DNA of 64,000 bases from Alicyclobacillus tolerans (GCF_900142255.1 NZ_FRAF01000016.1:1-64000); one strand, 5' to 3'. Counted from the first letter of the stretch, positions 9,259-23,129 are shown. Program-made: numbers and translations. Notes: a model not told the origin generated them from the sequence alone.

Positions 9259-10451
9259 CGGACAACACCTGTTGAATTGGCAGACATAGTTGCAAATTTC
9301 GGTGTGGGATAGACGATTCGACCGTTGGCCAAAGCTATTAAACGTTGGGCAATCACCTCTGCAGCGTTAACGTGTCGGATAGCCAAAGCTCGTTGACGCA
9401 TTTTGCGAATTTCCTCTGGATTGTCAATCAGCAATCGAAGCGAGATGTCTACAATTTCCTGTTGGTTACGAGCTAAACAGGCTGTGCCGGCCTTGGTAAG
9501 ATAGTGGCAGTTCTGAATTTCCTGGCCAGGGATAGGTCGATAAATAATCAACGGCAGGCCCAGAGCCATGGATTCACTGACGGTCAAACCGCCAGCTTTG
9601 GTCAGCATCAGGTCGGAAGCAGCCATCAGGCGATAGACATCACGCACAAATCCGAATATCTTGACACCCGCTTCAGCTAGTTCTGGCATACCGCAAAGCT
9701 GCTGGTACAGGCGTTCGTTCTTTCCAGCAACGACAATTAACTGTAATTGATTGCTGTACTTGGCAAGCTGCAAAGCTACTTGACCGAGATCGCCCAGAAC
9801 TCCATAAGCGCCGCCCATCAAGAGCAATATCGGTTTCTCTTCAGACAGTTCAAGTTCTCGACGCAGTTCAGCTTTATTCCATGGGCGACAAAAAGCTTCA
9901 CGCACAGGAATGCCTGTTACTTCAACGCGATCGGGCGAAGTGCCCCGTTCCATTAAACCTTCGCGAACGTAGTCGGATGGCGCGAAATATAAGTCAGTCT
10001 GCGGGTGAATCCACTGGCTATGAATAGCATGGTCAGTAATCAGTGTCGTCAGCGGAATGTTGGTACGGCCTTGCTGTTTCAGCATAGAAACCACGCCTGC
10101 TGGTGTGGGAAAAGTGGCTAGAACAATATTGGGTCGAAAATTGTGAAGTGTAGCAGCCAGTGTTTCGATGCCCAAGGAATTCAATTGCCGCTGAATGAGT
10201 GATTGTGGAGTCAACTGGCTGGTACTCTGATAGAACCATTTATAAAGAGTGGGTGCATATTTGACACTTTGCAGGTAAAAGTATTTGGCCATGGCGTCCA
10301 ATCTTGGATGGACATCATGCAAATAATCGAGAATTTGTACATCCGCTTCTGGACAGAGTGTTGTAACGGCCGCCTCAACGGCGCGCGCGGCTTGCTGATG
10401 GCCTTCTCCGTATGCAGCGGAAAGGATAAGGAGTCGCGACAATCGCGCCAT
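9255..10451 (-). CDS. MGDG-synthase-type glycosyltransferase (UgtP-like)
   Basis: This 398-residue GT28-type enzyme is predicted to transfer a sugar from a UDP-sugar to diacylglycerol at the inner membrane face. The N-terminal acceptor-domain motif reads SAAYGEGHQQAARAV and the donor domain has LLMGGAYG and KAGGLTVSESMALGLP. The ATG at 10451 is chosen because GAGAGGTG lies seven bases upstream and the family begins close to ILSA(A)YGEGH; a longer frame to 10550 has no support. It is the first gene of a leftward pair with the MFS protein. The exact product, mono- or diglycosyl-diacylglycerol, cannot be told from sequence. Confidence 0.88.
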   Translation of the reverse strand: MARLSRLLILSAAYGEGHQQAARAVEAAVTTLCPEADVQILDYLHDVHPRLDAMAKYFYLQSVKYAPTLYKWFYQSTSQLTPQSLIQRQLNSLGIETLAATLHNFRPNIVLATFPTPAGVVSMLKQQGRTNIPLTTLITDHAIHSQWIHPQTDLYFAPSDYVREGLMERGTSPDRVEVTGIPVREAFCRPWNKAELRRELELSEEKPILLLMGGAYGVLGDLGQVALQLAKYSNQLQLIVVAGKNERLYQQLCGMPELAEAGVKIFGFVRDVYRLMAASDLMLTKAGGLTVSESMALGLPLIIYRPIPGQEIQNCHYLTKAGTACLARNQQEIVDISLRLLIDNPEEIRKMRQRALAIRHVNAAEVIAQRLIALANGRIVYPTPKFATMSANSTGVVR

Positions 10452-10578
10452 GGAATCGCACCTCTCGCGAATAGTTTCATCTCCCAGTGGAGGGAGGAAG
10501 ATGCTACCTCCATTTTCGACATTCTGGGCAACCTGTAAACCTTTCTCCAAAAAATAATCGGCTGATCATATCTTTTCT

Positions 10579-10606
10579 TCGACCGTTGAGGAGATTCTGC
10601 TATAAT
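10579..10606 (+). promoter_or_regulatory. Promoter for upp-mnaA
   Basis: A perfect TATAAT at 10601-10606 has TCGACC at 10579-10584 with a 16-base spacer (four of six -35 matches). It lies between the divergent glycosyltransferase and upp. Transcription would start near 10613, some 74 bases before the GTG of upp. Confidence 0.6.
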
Positions 10607-10686
10607 GGGCGGGACAATAAGACAGTTTCAACAAATGAGCGGATGGGTTGGTGCAAAACGCTTGCCATAGAAAGAGGGTAGAGTTG

Positions 10687-11316
10687 GTGGGAACAATCCA
10701 TGTCATGGAGCATCCGTTAATCGAACATAAACTGACGCTCATGCGTGATAAACGTACAGGCACAAAAGAATTTCGTGCGCTTCTTCAGGAAGTGGCTATG
10801 TTGATGGCCTACGAATTGACACGTTCTTTGCCATTGGCGGAGGTTACCATAGAAACCCCGGTAACGAATGCCCAATTCCGGGTGATTGCCGGCAAGACAC
10901 TGGCGCTTGTGCCAGTTTTACGGGCAGGGCTTGGTATGTTGGATGGCATCTTGAACCTTATCCCAGCTGCCAAGGTAGGTCATGTTGGGCTGTATCGCGA
11001 TCACGATACACTTCAGCCTGTTGAATATTACTGCAAACTCCCCAGTAACTTGCAGGAGCGCGACGTGATTGTGGTGGATCCTATGCTTGCTACGGGAGGG
11101 TCCGCATCTGCTGCGCTAACGGTCGTCAAACGACATGGTGCTGTACATCCTAAATTAATGGTATTGGTAGCTGTACCGGAGGGCATAAAAAAAATCCAAA
11201 CAGACCATCCGGACGTAGACATATATACGGCAGCTATTGACGAAGGTTTGAATGAGAAAGGTTATATTGTTCCTGGGCTTGGCGATGCAGGAGATCGTCT
11301 GTACGGCACATTTTGA
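10687..11316 (+). CDS. upp: Uracil phosphoribosyltransferase
   Basis: Upp salvages uracil to UMP using PRPP. The 209-residue product has the PRPP-binding loop [10 protein letters not shown], the uracil-site segment [13 protein letters not shown] near the C-terminus, and [11 protein letters not shown]. The GTG at 10687 gives the standard length and start (M)[13 protein letters not shown], with GAGGG eight bases upstream; the frame extends further upstream but without family resemblance. The stop is 23 bases before the mnaA start, so the two are probably one operon. Confidence 0.96.
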   Translation: MGTIHVMEHPLIEHKLTLMRDKRTGTKEFRALLQEVAMLMAYELTRSLPLAEVTIETPVTNAQFRVIAGKTLALVPVLRAGLGMLDGILNLIPAAKVGHVGLYRDHDTLQPVEYYCKLPSNLQERDVIVVDPMLATGGSASAALTVVKRHGAVHPKLMVLVAVPEGIKKIQTDHPDVDIYTAAIDEGLNEKGYIVPGLGDAGDRLYGTF

Positions 11317-11339
11317 TGAACAGCGAGAGGAGTGGAAGA

Positions 11340-12500
11340 GTGGAGAAAATACGTGTCATGACGGTCTTTGGGACGCGGCCGGAAGCTGTCAAGATGGCTC
11401 CGCTCGTCAAGGCGTTGGAGTCAGAGCCACTGGTGGAGAGCATCGTATGCGTGACCGCTCAGCATCGCGAAATGCTCGATCAAGTTTTGAATGTGTTTGC
11501 GGTTGAGCCTGATGACGATCTGGATATTATGGAACCTCAGCAGACACTGGGTACGATTACACGCAAGGCGTTGGAAGGTATTGAACAAGTCATTGCCAAG
11601 CGGCGTCCGCACATTGTTCTGGTGCATGGAGACACCACAACCACGTTTGCTGCTGCTCTGGCTGCTTTCTATCAACAGGTAGCCATTGGTCATGTGGAAG
11701 CGGGCTTGCGTACATACGACAAATACAGTCCCTTTCCAGAGGAAATGAATCGTCAACTGGCCGATGTGCTCAGCGACCTTTTCTTTGCGCCAACCGATTT
11801 GGCGGCTGAACAGTTGCGGCGAGAAGGGAAGCCTGATGAGGCTATTTATGTGACTGGCAATACAGCCATTGATGCAATGAAGACAACCGTCTATTCAACC
11901 TATCGTCACCCGATTCTCGAACAATTACCTCCCCATAGTCAATTGGTTTATATGACATCGCATCGTAGAGAGAATCTGGGTGAACCGTTGCGTAACATTT
12001 GTTCGGCAGTGCTTCGTTTAGTGGAGTCCCACACCGATGTTCAACTGATTTATCCGGTGCATCTCAACCCCAGTGTACGGGATACGGTATTTACCATGTT
12101 GGGCGGTCATCCACGTATCCATTTAATTGATCCGCTCGGCATTGTGGATAATCACAACTTTATGGCGAGAGCCAAATTGATTCTGACAGATTCAGGCGGG
12201 ATTCAGGAAGAGGCGCCGTCGCTGGGCATTCCTGTTCTCGTTCTGCGTGATACAACAGAACGTCCGGAAGGCATTGAAGCAGGCACGTTAAAGCTTGTGG
12301 GGACGAACGAAAAGGAAATCTATGAAACAGCCAGTCGTTTGTTGACGGATCAAGAATTTTACAAGGATATGGCTGGGCGCAAAAACCCATATGGTGATGG
12401 AAAAGCGTCAGAGCGAATCGTCGAAGCGATTTTGCATTACTTTGGGCATCGTGATCGACCTAAGGCATTTGTCTATAATGAAAATCATGAACAGGCATAG
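11340..12500 (+). CDS. mnaA: UDP-N-acetylglucosamine 2-epimerase (non-hydrolysing)
   Basis: This enzyme converts UDP-GlcNAc to UDP-ManNAc, the precursor for teichoic-acid linkage units or other cell-wall glycans. The 386-residue product has VFGTRPEAVKMAP at the N-terminus, VHGDTTTTFAAALAAF, HVEAGLRTYDKYSPFPEE, TSHRRENLG and TDSGGIQEEAPSLGIP, all family motifs. GTG at 11340 has GAGAGGAG seven bases upstream; ATG 11316 and TTG 11313 lie at the upp stop and lack a ribosome site. The symbol mnaA (wecB in enterobacteria) follows Bacillus use. Confidence 0.95.
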   Translation: MEKIRVMTVFGTRPEAVKMAPLVKALESEPLVESIVCVTAQHREMLDQVLNVFAVEPDDDLDIMEPQQTLGTITRKALEGIEQVIAKRRPHIVLVHGDTTTTFAAALAAFYQQVAIGHVEAGLRTYDKYSPFPEEMNRQLADVLSDLFFAPTDLAAEQLRREGKPDEAIYVTGNTAIDAMKTTVYSTYRHPILEQLPPHSQLVYMTSHRRENLGEPLRNICSAVLRLVESHTDVQLIYPVHLNPSVRDTVFTMLGGHPRIHLIDPLGIVDNHNFMARAKLILTDSGGIQEEAPSLGIPVLVLRDTTERPEGIEAGTLKLVGTNEKEIYETASRLLTDQEFYKDMAGRKNPYGDGKASERIVEAILHYFGHRDRPKAFVYNENHEQA

Positions 12501-12524
12501 GGCGGATGTATTTCCGCCTTTTAT
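12501..12524 (+). terminator. Intrinsic terminator after mnaA
   Basis: GGCGGA (12501-12506) and TCCGCC (12513-12518) pair around a six-base loop and are followed directly by TTTTATT. The hairpin begins one base after the mnaA stop codon. Confidence 0.75.
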
Positions 12525-12657
12525 TCAACAAATTTCGCTGAGTGAGAAGTGAAGAATGGATGGAAACTTGCTTTCCTATTCATGTGGATGCGCTTACAAT
12601 AATAGATGAAAGAGAATAGGTATTTGAGTTTGGTTTGGAAGAAGGGATGGAATCCAA

Positions 12658-13842
12658 ATGGGTCGTGAAGTAGTTTTGTCAGGAGCCGTGCGAACTCCGA
12701 TTGGTAATTTTATGGGGGCTTTGGCGCCGCTTTCTGCGGTCGATCTCGGTGCTTTAGTGTTGCGAGAGACTGTTCGACGTACGGGGTTGCCTCTGGATGC
12801 AGTTGAAGAGGTGTTGATGGGCAACGTTTTGCAGGCGGGATTGGGACAAAATCCGGCTCGGCAAGCTTCGATTCGCTCGGGCCTTGGCGATAGTATACCA
12901 GCCATGACCATCAACAAAGTATGTGGGAGTGGATTGCAAGCGGTGATGTTAGCCGCGCAAGCCATTCGGGCTGAAGATGCGGATGTGCTTCTGGCTGGCG
13001 GGATGGAGAGCATGTCCAATGCTCCATATTTGCTCGAAGGTGTACGTAAAGGCTATCGAATGGGTGATAGTAACGTAGTCGACAGCATGATTCGAGATGG
13101 GCTTTGGTGCGCGTTTTGTGATGTTCATATGGGGATCACGGCGGAAAATATCGCTTCTCGCTATGGCCTTACGCGTGAAGAACAGGATGCGTTTGCCGTC
13201 CAGAGCCAGCAGCGTGCAGCTGCAGCTTTGGCAGCCGGGCGATTTGCGGATGAGATAGTAGAGGTGGCTGTGCCGCAAAAACGAGGAATGACGCTTACTG
13301 TATCGGAAGATGAATTTATTCGCCCGGATACAACGATTGAGGGATTGGCTAAATTGCGTCCGGCTTTTCGTAAAGAAGGTACGGTTACTGCTGGGAACGC
13401 AAGCGGTATCAATGATGGAGCGGCAGCTTTAGTTGTCTCTAGTGAGAGTGCTGCCAAGCTGCATGGATTAGAGCCCATGGCTCGAGTTGTCAGCTACGCG
13501 TCAGCAGGCGTGCAGCCAGAAGTGATGGGTCTTGGACCGATTGAAGCTACGCAAAGAGCACTTCGTAAAGCGGGCTTGTCCATAGATGAAATCGATCTCA
13601 TTGAAGCGAATGAAGCATTTGCTGCCCAATCTCTTGCTGTAGCAAGAGACTTACAGTTTCCCATGGATAGGGTGAATGTGAACGGTGGTGCAATTGCCCT
13701 GGGACATCCGATTGGCGCAAGTGGAGCGAGAATTCTTGTTACACTGTTGCATGAGCTGAAACGTCGGCAAGCTCGCTATGGTTTGGCAACACTTTGTATT
13801 GGTGGCGGACAGGGAGTCGCTATGGTGGTTGAGCGACTATAA
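12658..13842 (+). CDS. Acetyl-CoA C-acetyltransferase (thiolase)
   Basis: A 394-residue thiolase that condenses two acetyl-CoA to acetoacetyl-CoA, or runs the reverse cleavage in beta-oxidation. All three catalytic sites are visible: nucleophile Cys89 in NKVCGSGLQ, His350 in GHPIGASG and Cys380 in CIGGGQG. GAAGAAGGGATG precedes the ATG at 12658. It stands alone between the mnaA terminator and the atp promoter. Whether it serves biosynthesis (thlA/phaA type) or fatty-acid breakdown (mmgA/fadA type) cannot be told. The acyl-CoA synthetase fusion at 47780 is far away. Confidence 0.94.
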   Translation: MGREVVLSGAVRTPIGNFMGALAPLSAVDLGALVLRETVRRTGLPLDAVEEVLMGNVLQAGLGQNPARQASIRSGLGDSIPAMTINKVCGSGLQAVMLAAQAIRAEDADVLLAGGMESMSNAPYLLEGVRKGYRMGDSNVVDSMIRDGLWCAFCDVHMGITAENIASRYGLTREEQDAFAVQSQQRAAAALAAGRFADEIVEVAVPQKRGMTLTVSEDEFIRPDTTIEGLAKLRPAFRKEGTVTAGNASGINDGAAALVVSSESAAKLHGLEPMARVVSYASAGVQPEVMGLGPIEATQRALRKAGLSIDEIDLIEANEAFAAQSLAVARDLQFPMDRVNVNGGAIALGHPIGASGARILVTLLHELKRRQARYGLATLCIGGGQGVAMVVERL

Positions 13843-13925
13843 GTGAGTAAATCAAAGAAAAGTCGGATTTTTTGTGAACAAAACGCTATTTTTGGCTGAA
13901 AACGCCGGAATTTCGGGTTTTTGCG

Positions 13926-13955
13926 TTGACACTTGTTTTTTTTCTAGTGTACTAT
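13926..13955 (+). promoter_or_regulatory. Near-consensus promoter of the atp operon
   Basis: A perfect TTGACA at 13926-13931 is followed after 18 bases by TACTAT at 13950-13955. It is the strongest sigma-A-type promoter upstream of the ATP synthase genes and is preceded by an AT-rich stretch. The start would be near 13962. Confidence 0.8.
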
Positions 13956-14218
13956 AGGCGAGGGTTCGGGCATCCCACCATAGAGAAAGGGAAAAATACG
14001 CAAGCGTAAGGTATTTTATCCCGTATTCGAGGTTACATCAGCTCCCTAATGGGCAGGATGGGAAAAGTATCACTATCTTCCTGGCCCGGACTAAACCGCG
14101 CTAGACTGCGATTCTTATCAGTTTCGCCTCTCTTTTCATATCTACGTGGGTGGTGTACAAATTCGAAAACGACCGGCGTTCTAATCGGCGGCGAGAAAAG
14201 TCAAGACGAGAGCCTAGC
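13956..14218 (+). other. Leader of the atp operon with a stable hairpin
   Basis: About 250 bases without a recognised gene. AAAATAC around 13995 pairs with GTATTTT around 14013, extended by GGG/CCC and closed over a GCAAGC tip, forming a strong stem-loop close to the 5' end (about 13988-14024). No T-tract follows, so it is more likely an RNA-stabilising element than a terminator. A GTG at 14150 could extend atpZ into the end of this leader. Confidence 0.4.
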
Positions 14219-14422
14219 ATGTGGAAAACGTTTGCAGTTTATTCCGGTGCTACCATGCAACTCGCGGTGAGCGTCATCGTTTTTGGTTACTTGGGCCATC
14301 GCCTGGCAATTGAAATTCATCAGATGTGGTTGACGTTTGGCGGCGTGCTGCTTGGAGTGGCGGTTGGCGTTTCGGGACTGGCGTTCCTCATCAAAAAGTT
14401 GTTAGGGGATGAGTCGCCGTGA
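14219..14422 (+). CDS. atpZ: AtpZ, small membrane protein of the ATP synthase operon
   Basis: A 67-residue protein with two transmembrane helices (about residues 8-30 and 36-58) in the PF09527-type arrangement, ending IKKLLGDESP. AtpZ works with AtpI in assembly of the c-ring and has been proposed as a Ca2+/Mg2+ transporter. The ATG at 14219 has only a weak GACGAG ribosome site; a GTG at 14150 would add 23 mostly charged residues, also plausible for this family. It overlaps atpI by four bases. Confidence 0.72.
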   Translation: MWKTFAVYSGATMQLAVSVIVFGYLGHRLAIEIHQMWLTFGGVLLGVAVGVSGLAFLIKKLLGDESP

Positions 14423-14823
14423 AGCGGGATGGATTGCAAGCGCGACTGAAGGCTATACAATGGATAGGTGTGGCGATTTTTGTCGTAACAGCGCTATTGT
14501 GGTTGGTCATTGCGCACTGGCGTGTCTGGATAAACGGCTTGTTGCTCGGAGAATTAGGAGGAGCAGTCGTTGTGCTATCCATGATACGCGGGGGGCAACC
14601 GGATGGTCGTTCGTCGGGTGCACCGCTTTTTTTGTCCGGTATGCTAGGCATGGTGATTCGCTTTGCCGCGCTTGTAGTGGTTATGGTGATAGCAGCTAAA
14701 TGGCGCCATATCTTCAACCCCTACATGGCGTTGGTGGGATTTTTATTCGGATTCGTGCTCATCTTTGCAGGTCTCTACGGGTATGCCAAGAACCAAGATA
14801 CCACTTCCAGTGAAAGCAGGTGA
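14419..14823 (+). CDS. atpI: ATP synthase subunit I
   Basis: A 134-residue protein with four hydrophobic segments, in the position of AtpI, the membrane chaperone that helps assemble the c-ring. The GTG start overlaps the atpZ stop. Conserved points include a basic N-terminus (KRDGLQARLKAIQ), a GELGGAVVV segment in TM2 and a long C-terminal hydrophobic hairpin. Sequence conservation in this family is low, so position in the operon carries much of the call. Confidence 0.85.
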   Translation: MKRDGLQARLKAIQWIGVAIFVVTALLWLVIAHWRVWINGLLLGELGGAVVVLSMIRGGQPDGRSSGAPLFLSGMLGMVIRFAALVVVMVIAAKWRHIFNPYMALVGFLFGFVLIFAGLYGYAKNQDTTSSESR

Positions 14824-14827
14824 TGAG

Positions 14828-15959
<1,132 letters not shown>

Positions 15960-15968
15960 TCCTTGTGC

Positions 15969-16030
15969 GGCACAGTGTTCTTTGTGCCCGGTAAAAGATT
16001 TTCAAGGCGGCGGCGCAGAGCTTGCCGCCT
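15969..16030 (+). other. Two tandem intercistronic hairpins between atpE and atpF
   Basis: Stem 1: GGCACA (15969-15974) with TGTGCC (15983-15988). Stem 2: AGGCGGC (16005-16011) with GCCGCCT (16024-16030). Neither has a T-tract. They may protect the atpE message or partly reduce expression of downstream genes, which need fewer copies than subunit c. Confidence 0.5.
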
Positions 16031-16064
16031 GGCTGAAGGTCTCACCCAGAAGGGAGTGACGTAA

Positions 16065-16543
16065 GTGTTTGAATTAGGAACGTTTATAGTTTCCATCATT
16101 TCATTTTTAATCGTATTCTGGATTATTTCCAAAGTAGGCTTTAAACCTTTAGCAAATGTGATGGAACAGCGTCGGGTCTATGTAACCTCACAATTGGAAG
16201 ATGCAGAGAAAAATCGTCATGAAGCAGAACGACTGCTGGAAGAGCAAAGAAAATTACTGGAGCAAACACGCCAAGAAGCTAAAAATATTCTTGATGCTGC
16301 TCGGCAGAGAGCGGATGAACAAGCTCGGCAGATGCTCAAAGAAGCTCAGGAAGAAGCTGCTCGCATTCTCGCTGAAGGCAGAGAGTTAATTGAACGTGAA
16401 CGGGCAGAAGCGATGAATCAGGCGATGCAACGTATGACGGAACTATCAGTTCAGCTTACCAGCAAGTTGCTGCATAGTTACGCCAATGAGCAGGTTCATG
16501 CTGAAATGATCAAAGAGGCAGAACAGAAACTAGGTGAGCTCGT

Positions 16544-16550
<7 letters not shown>
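16065..16550 (+). CDS. atpF: ATP synthase Fo subunit b
   Basis: A 161-residue peripheral-stalk protein: one N-terminal transmembrane helix (about residues 4-24), then a long highly charged coiled coil (roughly 35-135) with alanine/glutamate/arginine repeats typical of subunit b. It links subunit a to delta and alpha. GTG at 16065 is preceded by AAGGGAGTGA. It overlaps the atpH start by seven bases. Confidence 0.95.
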
Positions 16551-18635
<2,085 letters not shown>

Positions 18636-18677
18636 TTTTCCTGAAGGTGCATCGCTGGATAAAGGTGGTGATTTCGG

Positions 18678-19562
18678 TTGGCGGAAAATCCAAGAGAGAT
18701 ACGTCGGCGCATCAAAAGCGTGCGAAGTACCGCACAGATAACAAAAGCCTTGGAGATGGTAGCTGCTGCAAAGTTGCGGCGCGTTCAAAGCGCAGTTGCT
18801 AATGCGCGTCCATATTTGGCAAAAATGCAAGATATGTTGGAGGGTGTGGCAGCATCAGCAAGATTTGTAAAACATCCATTGCTGGTTTCTCGACCGGTCA
18901 AACGAACAGGATATCTTGTCATCACGTCAGACACAGGACGTGCAGGTCCGTATAATGCGCAAATTTTCCGACGTGCTCTGCAGGAGTTTGGACATCGGGA
19001 TAAATCGACATACAGCATATTTGCAGTTGGACGAAAGGGCAGAGATTTCTTTCGGAAAACGGGATATCCAATAGATGGCGAAATTACGGGATTGCCGGAT
19101 TCCCCGGAATATCGTTCGATAGCCAGCTTGGCAGAAAAAGTAGTCCATGCTTACGCTGAAGGCAGATTTGATGAACTTTACTTTATTTATAACGAATTCA
19201 TCAATCCTGTAACTCAACGACCTATTGTGAAAAAAGTTTTACCGCTAACAAATTTGCACGCGATTCAGGAAACATCACCGGGCAAAATGCCAACACAAAA
19301 GAAACCGCAGTATTTATTTGAACCGGACGAACAGGAAGTATTGTCCAAATTGCTTCCACGTTATGCGGAAACGCTTGTTTATCAGGCGGTTCTTGATGCG
19401 AAAGCTTCAGAACATGCCGCCCGTATGGCTGCTATGAAAAATGCGACTGATAACGCGAAAGAAATGATCGAACAATTGACGCTCAGTCTAAATCGTGCTC
19501 GTCAGGCTGCGATTACTACCCAGATCGTCGAAGTGGTCAGCGGAGCGCAAGCACTTGAATAG
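18678..19562 (+). CDS. atpG: ATP synthase F1 subunit gamma
   Basis: Gamma is the rotating central shaft. The 294-residue product has the N-terminal helix REIRRRIKSVRSTAQITKAL and the C-terminal helix with SLNRARQAAITTQI, which pair as a coiled coil. The conserved segment usually written SDRGL-x-G-x-YN reads SDTGRAGPYN here, with Arg and Leu replaced by Thr and Arg. The TTG at 18678 has AAGGTGGTG upstream; no ATG gives a better start. Gene position is standard. Confidence 0.94.
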   Translation: MAENPREIRRRIKSVRSTAQITKALEMVAAAKLRRVQSAVANARPYLAKMQDMLEGVAASARFVKHPLLVSRPVKRTGYLVITSDTGRAGPYNAQIFRRALQEFGHRDKSTYSIFAVGRKGRDFFRKTGYPIDGEITGLPDSPEYRSIASLAEKVVHAYAEGRFDELYFIYNEFINPVTQRPIVKKVLPLTNLHAIQETSPGKMPTQKKPQYLFEPDEQEVLSKLLPRYAETLVYQAVLDAKASEHAARMAAMKNATDNAKEMIEQLTLSLNRARQAAITTQIVEVVSGAQALE

Positions 19563-19655
19563 TTCGTCTTGCAAAGTTGTGATAGGTTGGGTGAACTGAG
19601 AGGTTCCTCAATGAAGTCGGGTCCCGTCTTTAATGACATATTTAGACCCGCATAG

Positions 19656-21077
<1,422 letters not shown>

Positions 21078-21160
21078 AATCGGCTAGCCGTAATTCGCGA
21101 AACGAGGGGTCTATTTCTCAGTGTTGACGGTATAGATCCGCGGTGCGAGGAGGACTGACA

Positions 21161-21598
21161 TTGAGTACGGTGCCGTTACAAATTATTACACCGGACAGGG
21201 TTCTTCTGGAACGGGAAGTTTCCATGGTTACAGTAAAAGGCGGTTATGGGGAATTGGGTATATTGCCTCGACATACCCCTTTAGCGACCACCGTCAAACC
21301 TTGTTTGGTGAAAATCAAATTAGAAAACGGCGAGGCTAAAATACCTGTCACAGGTGGTTTTTTGGAGGTATTGCCCAACGCTGTGACCATATTGGCAGAC
21401 GCTGCTGAACTTCCTCATGAAATTGATCCAGATAGAGCTGAGGCATCCAAACAACGTGCATTGGCAAAATTGGCATCAAATCTTGAGACGGAAGAAGAGC
21501 GTAAACATGTTGAAGCAGCTCTGCTAAGAGCAGAGTTGCGCTTGGAAGCACTGGATTGGGCGCAAAAACACGGCAATCTTCTGCAAACAGAGAACTGA
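21161..21598 (+). CDS. atpC: ATP synthase F1 subunit epsilon
   Basis: Epsilon sits at the foot of the gamma shaft and inhibits ATP hydrolysis. The 145 residues comprise an N-terminal beta sandwich (VPLQIITPDRVLLERE, GELGILPRHTPLATTV, GGFLEVLPNAVTILAD) and a C-terminal helical pair rich in Glu/Ala/Leu. TTG at 21161 with GCGAGGAGGA upstream gives the standard start; the frame also extends to 21143 without support. It is the last gene of the operon, ending at a strong terminator. Confidence 0.94.
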   Translation: MSTVPLQIITPDRVLLEREVSMVTVKGGYGELGILPRHTPLATTVKPCLVKIKLENGEAKIPVTGGFLEVLPNAVTILADAAELPHEIDPDRAEASKQRALAKLASNLETEEERKHVEAALLRAELRLEALDWAQKHGNLLQTEN

Positions 21599-21618
21599 AA
21601 TTACGCTCGCATAGAAAG

Positions 21619-21667
21619 AAAAGCGGCTTGCCGGTGAAGGATTATTCTTCACCGACAAGCCGCTTTT
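21619..21667. terminator. Strong bidirectional terminator at the end of atpC
   Basis: AAAAGCGGCTTG (21619-21630) pairs perfectly with CAAGCCGCTTTT (21656-21667); inside, CGGTGAAG pairs with CTTCACCG. The A-run/T-run ends let it act in both directions. Its right arm overlaps the stop codon of the convergent methyltransferase. Confidence 0.85.
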
Positions 21668-23129
21668 ATTCCACTTTTCTGGCTAAGACAAATTGTACAG
21701 GATAGTCAACGGTTAATTCTTCATTCGAATATTTCTCCAAAATTTCTTGCCCTCTGTCAATGAGGTGGTCAAATAGTTTTTGTCTTTCACCCCAGGGTAG
21801 TTGTAACATTCGATTAGCATATAAGTCGACCGATTGTATGAGAAACCGGACAACATATTCCGGGTGAGCATACACCGTAGGAGCCATTTGGATAAAGCTC
21901 TGCAGGTCAGAGAATCCGACTTGCAAAGCGTTGGGGATCTCCTTTTCTAAAGGCATTGAAGAACTATTCAACGTTGTGCCCGGCAATTTGAAAATCGGCT
22001 CAAACCATTCTGTAAAGAAAGGCAGGTCAACTTGGTGATGAATGGAATGGGCACTCGCAAATAGCCCACCCTTTTTAAGAACACGCCGCAACTCGCGAAT
22101 AGCTTTGTTCCAATTTGTCAAATGAAGACTAGCAAAACCAATCACGAGATCGAACGTATTGTCTGCGTAAGGGAGATGTTCGGCAATTCCGTGAACAAAT
22201 TGTACCCACGGTTTATGAGCGGTTTTTACTTTGTAATTCGCTTGTGCCAGCAGTCCTGGAGCGGGATCGATACCAAGAACTAATCCTTTCGGGCCTACTG
22301 TGTCTGCCAGCCCTGACTCCAAAGTAAAGGAACCACTGCCACAGCCAAACTCCAGTACCTTCATGCCTGGCTCGGGTATGGCCAAATCCAATAATTGTTT
22401 ACGAATTTTCTTGCCCATTGGGAAAATGACATCAAAAATATTATCGTAATCATTTAATTCACTAAACGACGAAATTCTGAGTAAATTGCTTCGCAAGCTC
22501 AAAAAACCAACTTCATCAAGAAAATGTTGAATTTCAAAAAATCTCTGTTTACCCAAATCGGTCAATCGAATATACCGAGTGTTGTTTTTAATAAAAACTT
22601 CCACTACACCGAGAACATGCATAAACATTAATTCGTCACGTAAAGTGTAAGTAATCCAAGGACGGTGTAATTTTCCAAAAACAAAGTCAAGCTCTCGCAT
22701 TTCGCCGTAATAATTGAGTGCTACATAGTTTTCGTAGGCAGTCACATAAGCGTAAGTAGAGACAAATTTATCAAACCCGTGCTGTTCAATAAAAGTAGTC
22801 AATGACCAAATCGCTTGTTTCGCAGCATCTTGATGAATAATCGTTGATTTTCCTTGATTGTAGGAATAGTAATACGCTGTGGAGATAGCCGTTTCGTAAA
22901 AAGCGTTTTCTGGTAGGCGCGGCGAAACTGGCAGAGTACCAAATACATTGATATCGTAGGATTCGTTCCAATGAAGTAGAGAAAATTCATGAGCTTCATC
23001 ACGCATGGTTTCGTAAACATCGCTTTCAAAATCAACACCATAGCGTATATAGGCCAGCCAGGGACTGATGACAATGGGCGAGTCGCAAAGTGCGACAATT
23101 ACATCGCGCAAGTCTTGCAGTGAATACAC
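21666..23129 (-). CDS. SAM-dependent class I methyltransferase with a large unknown N-terminal half
   Basis: A 487-residue soluble protein. The C-terminal half is a Methyltransf_11-type fold: motif I KVLEFGCGSGSFTLESG, the acidic ribose-binding GIDPAPG, and VIGFASLHLTNW. The first ~235 residues match nothing I recognise; residues 165-210 (DELMFMHVLGVVEVFI with RYIRLTDLGKQRF) look like a small winged-helix. GTG at 23129 has AGGAGG eight bases upstream. It is a single gene divergent from nuo. The substrate is unknown; the winged-helix plus MTase layout is seen in some small-molecule methyltransferases. Confidence 0.85.
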   Translation of the reverse strand: MYSLQDLRDVIVALCDSPIVISPWLAYIRYGVDFESDVYETMRDEAHEFSLLHWNESYDINVFGTLPVSPRLPENAFYETAISTAYYYSYNQGKSTIIHQDAAKQAIWSLTTFIEQHGFDKFVSTYAYVTAYENYVALNYYGEMRELDFVFGKLHRPWITYTLRDELMFMHVLGVVEVFIKNNTRYIRLTDLGKQRFFEIQHFLDEVGFLSLRSNLLRISSFSELNDYDNIFDVIFPMGKKIRKQLLDLAIPEPGMKVLEFGCGSGSFTLESGLADTVGPKGLVLGIDPAPGLLAQANYKVKTAHKPWVQFVHGIAEHLPYADNTFDLVIGFASLHLTNWNKAIRELRRVLKKGGLFASAHSIHHQVDLPFFTEWFEPIFKLPGTTLNSSSMPLEKEIPNALQVGFSDLQSFIQMAPTVYAHPEYVVRFLIQSVDLYANRMLQLPWGERQKLFDHLIDRGQEILEKYSNEELTVDYPVQFVLARKVE

